From NCBI RefSeq assembly GCF_003473485.1, contig NC_053042.1, forward strand, positions 10,188,501 through 10,252,500: a stretch of DNA of 64,000 nucleotides, read 5' to 3'. A model generated the notes under the pieces. The model worked only from the letters and a program-made list of their open reading frames with translations. It had not been told where the DNA came from and searched no databases. Of this stretch, positions 61,341 to 64,000 are shown piece by piece. How positions within the stretch are numbered: the first letter of the stretch is position 1; every line of letters begins with the position of its first letter. A program made the position numbers and the translations under genes. Origin of the DNA: Medicago truncatula. Taxonomy: Eukaryota > Streptophyta > Magnoliopsida > Fabales > Fabaceae.

Positions 61341-61622
61341 TACACACGCAGACGTACATAATTACTAGTTTGTATATTAAACTAAGTAACATTATTTCAT
61401 GAATAGCATTGATTATAATGTTTATTACTAGCTAGTATATTAGATTTTCAGGGTCCCCTATTCTTTTTCTCCGCTTGATCAAGAACCGCCTCCAACAAGT
61501 CCAACCAGTTATCGAGATCCAAGTATTCAATCTCAAACACATTGCTTGAAGATGTTGAACCAGCATGAGAAGCCATATTGTACTCATTTGGATAATTAAG
61601 AATTGCAGATGAACCACTCATA
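61341..61622 (-). repeat. inverted repeat B, left arm
   Basis: Pairs with 61681-61971. Matching blocks include gagtggttcatctgcaatt, caatatggcttctcatgctg, ctcgataactggttggactt and taatgttacttagttta. Confidence 0.88.
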
Positions 61623-61681
61623 TTATAAGCAGCTATATCATAAGCTCTAGCCAGTGTGGAAACATCCAAGTCACGGCTCAT
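61448..61681 (-). pseudogene. AP2/ERF domain C-terminal fragment
   Basis: Minus-strand frame of 77 codons. [20 protein letters not shown] followed by PNEY is the end of an AP2/ERF DNA-binding domain (family form AARAYD.AA....G..AILNFP). It is followed by an acidic tail, [20 protein letters not shown], that resembles ERF activation regions. The N-terminal two thirds of the AP2 domain (YRGVR, WLGTF) are not found upstream in the expected place, so this is a 5'-truncated remnant. Confidence 0.65.
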
Positions 61682-61971
61682 ATGAGTGGTTCATCTGCAA
61701 TTAATTCTTAATTATTCAAATGAGTACAATATGGCTTCTCATGCTGGTTGAACATCTTCAAGCAATGTGTTGGAGATTAAATACTTGGATCTCGATAACT
61801 GGTTGGACTTGTTGGAGGTGATTCTTGATCACGCGGAGAAAAAGAAGAGGAAACCCTGAAAATCTAATATATCATTTAGTAATAAACATTAAAATCAATG
61901 TTGTTCATGAAATAATGTTACTTAGTTTACTATATAAACTAGTAATTATGCACGTCTGCATGTGTATTGTA
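61681..61971 (+). repeat. inverted repeat B, right arm
   Basis: Mirror of 61341-61622 after a 58-base spacer. It repeats the ERF tail with extra frame-breaking changes (aattaattctt against aattctt; a TGA after gctggt), so it is not coding. A poly(A) run of about 25 bases follows at about 61971-61996. Confidence 0.85.
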
Positions 61972-61996
61972 AAAAAAAAAAAAAAAAAAAAAAAAA

Positions 61997-62268
61997 GGAA
62001 AAGCTTCGTTTCTTGTTTGAAATACCAATGTCGATAATGATGAAGAGTGGAAAACGTAAATGGTAGTTGGTGGTGGGATAGATGAAAACCAAACCACGCT
62101 TACACAATTTTATTAATTAAATAAGCTTTTTAAATCTCAACCATCTATTTGTAATCTGATGGGTGATTATTATTCTCATCATTCTCATATATATATATAT
62201 AATTTGGCTTTTTCAATATAGTAAAAATAACTTTTATTTTATGTCAATCATTGAAAAAGAAAATCTTT
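61997..62268. other. AT-rich flank right of the inverted repeats
   Basis: No gene; short (AT)n near 62188-62202. Confidence 0.5.
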
Positions 62269-62500
62269 AACCTTAAAATTGCCTCAGCTCAATTAGTTGA
62301 GCTTAGATTCAGGAATACTACAATAGTAAAGCCCTTCATAGGTACCCCTAAGTTCAAAATTAAAAATTACAAGAGGGAATATGTAACCTTAAAAATGCCT
62401 TAGCTCAATTAGTTGGGTCTAGTTATGGGGGAATGGGAACACTTATTGTCATATCTCAAGTACATGGGATTTCTACCTAAAGGAAAAAAGAGGAAGAATG
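62269..62500 (+). repeat. tandem pair of SINE-like heads
   Basis: aaccttaaaatt followed by gcctcagctcaattagttga (62269 onward) and aaccttaaaaat followed by gccttagctcaattagttgg (62385 onward). The two units are 116 bases apart. The A-box-like motif is clear; B box (agttcaaaat, near 62351) is weak. Confidence 0.6.
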
Positions 62501-64000
62501 ATATATTTTTCTTGTCATATTATCCATCCTAACTTCGGTGTTGATTTGTAAAGCTAATGATAATAAATAAGCGCTTAAGGGAGGCAAACCTCAAGAAGGG
62601 AGTGTTCACACATCTATATTTTAATTTTTAATGATTTTGTTTGTTTTTCTATTACAAGGACAAAGATACAGAAAAATACATCTTTCACTTGCAAGTTTTG
62701 GTTGGGTGATAAATGTTGAGGAAAATTATTAAGTGGTATCGGGTTTCAAAAATTCAAATCCCAAAGAGAAAACTTGAGTGGAGACAAGTTCTAAGTGTAA
62801 GGTATAAATTCTTTCACATAAGACAGCGTGTGGCCCAGACCAGTGTACTTTTTGCATATTTTTTCCACCCACTACCTTCCTACACCACCAAAATTCCATC
62901 ATCCCACCATCTTTTTCTCCCATCATTGAACCATAAAACTACTAACTCTCATTAAACATCAATTCTATGACTTCCATTTGCAAACATCCAAAATCTCTCA
63001 TTTTTAAAAAACAAAAATCTCAAACACTTCGTTTCACATTCCTTTACAAATCTATCCGGTTCCTTCACAAAATAAATTTTAACTTCACCATCGTCTACAT
63101 AAATTCATCAAAACCTTTTTCCACTTCCATACCCAACCCTTTAGCCCAGACCCATAAGCGTGCATAAAAAAAGTTTGGTGATGAGAAGAAAGTTATTAAA
63201 AATGTTGCCCTATTACCACTTAAGCGAGCAAAAATATGACTAGGTAAATGTTAGAGCATCAACACAACATTTGCCAACATATCACTTTATCACCAAGCAT
63301 GAATGTGAGAAGTTCAAGAAAATATAAAAGGAATTCTAGAAGTAAATGAAGAAAAAGGGTGAATATCAGTGAAGAAATTGGTTTTTAAGTGGGATTGTCG
63401 ATGATTCATTTCTTATGGTTTTGAATTACATTTTGTTGACATAATCAAAGGTGTATGGAGTTGTTGTTATCATCCTGAAGAGTTGGTCGCAAAGAAGGAA
63501 TTTGATGTGTTCAAGAAGGATAGTTAAGACTTCTGGAAATATATAAATAGTTGTGGGGACGCATTGAAGCATTTAGATTTTGACTTGGCAAGCTACCCTA
63601 AGGAAAACTTTCTTGTGTTTTTCCGGTTCATATCTTGAATTAACACTATTCATGACCATTATGATAGTTTCATGGAGACACCAGTGCTTGTTATTGGTTC
63701 TTGTTACTTTTATTGTTCTATCAAAAGGGTCAAGATTACTTAAGGATCAATATTGGGAACAGATGCTTCCAAAGAAGCTACCTTCCCCTTCTTCTTCTCC
63801 CTCTAGAGGTACAAATTATGTACTTACTACCTTGAAAACTGATCATAATATTCTTCCTACATCAGATGGAAAGGTCTAATGATTCAGATTTTAGTTTTCT
63901 ACAGTCAATTGTACATCATGTATGTATAGTGATATTTATAACACATTTCTGATTTGATGAAGGAGGATTCAATGATCATTTCATGTGTCAACTTTGAAGA
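62501..64000. other. right-hand flank, no gene recognised
   Basis: Several short open frames (62713-62955, 63580-63879) have no recognisable domain and are broken by stops in neighbouring frames. Phrases such as SYPKENFLVFFRF and METPVLVIGSCYFYC (63580-63720) suggest a decayed gene or element that I cannot name. Confidence 0.35.

Noticed and set aside
62713..62955. Possible gene from the ORF at 62713
   Set aside because: No recognisable domain and low-complexity C-terminal half; likely chance.

Overview
This is a plant nuclear contig, most likely from a legume close to Medicago truncatula. That reading rests on split genes with GT-AG introns, strongly AT-rich intergenic DNA, plant-only families (PPR, UGT, ACR, SKP2-type F-box, AP2/ERF fragment) and tRNA-like SINEs of the kind common in Medicago. 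The species is an inference from style and remembered homologs, not from a search.

Layout. 1-2400 is non-coding with SINE remnants. 2468-6044 (+) is a ten-exon DnaJ/DnaJ-X chaperone gene with one probable GC-AG intron and a Stowaway MITE in intron 3. 6808-7085 (-) is a broken inositol-polyphosphate 5-phosphatase fragment. 7724-9382 (+) is an intronless mitochondrial-type PPR gene. 9866-12130 (-) is a four-exon SKP2A-like F-box/LRR gene with a SINE in intron 1. 14179-19959 is a degenerate minus-strand Copia-type LTR retrotransposon with 5-bp target duplications. 20748-24555 (-) is a seven-exon ACT-repeat gene (ACR3-like) with a probable 5'UTR exon carrying an upstream ORF. 25.2-40 kb is mostly transposon-derived: a GC-rich island, a LINE 3' end, a SINE, a probable 3-kb solo LTR, a hAT-type MITE, a Ty3/gypsy LTR-gag remnant and a Stowaway.

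40283-41668 (+) is an intronless UGT of the zeatin O-glucosyltransferase type, followed by a truncated copy of its own 3' end lying among dispersed repeat copies. 43-47 kb has only unrecognised ORF pieces. 47061-49685 (+) is a two-exon plant-specific gene of unknown function. 52381-53547 (-) is an OMA1-like M48 metallopeptidase with an in-frame stop and a probably broken splice acceptor; two foldback elements lie at and upstream of its 5' end. 55-57.5 kb holds a Mutator-type MITE and a 689-bp hAT element inserted into a repeated promoter-like segment.

The most unusual structure is at 59.9-62.0 kb: two adjacent long inverted repeats. One carries a serine-rich unknown ORF with a 427-bp Mutator-like MITE nested in one arm; the other carries an AP2/ERF domain C-terminus. 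If transcribed they would form long hairpins. No operon-like cooperation between the genes is expected; they are independent plant loci separated by mobile DNA. No real tRNA, rRNA or CRISPR was seen.
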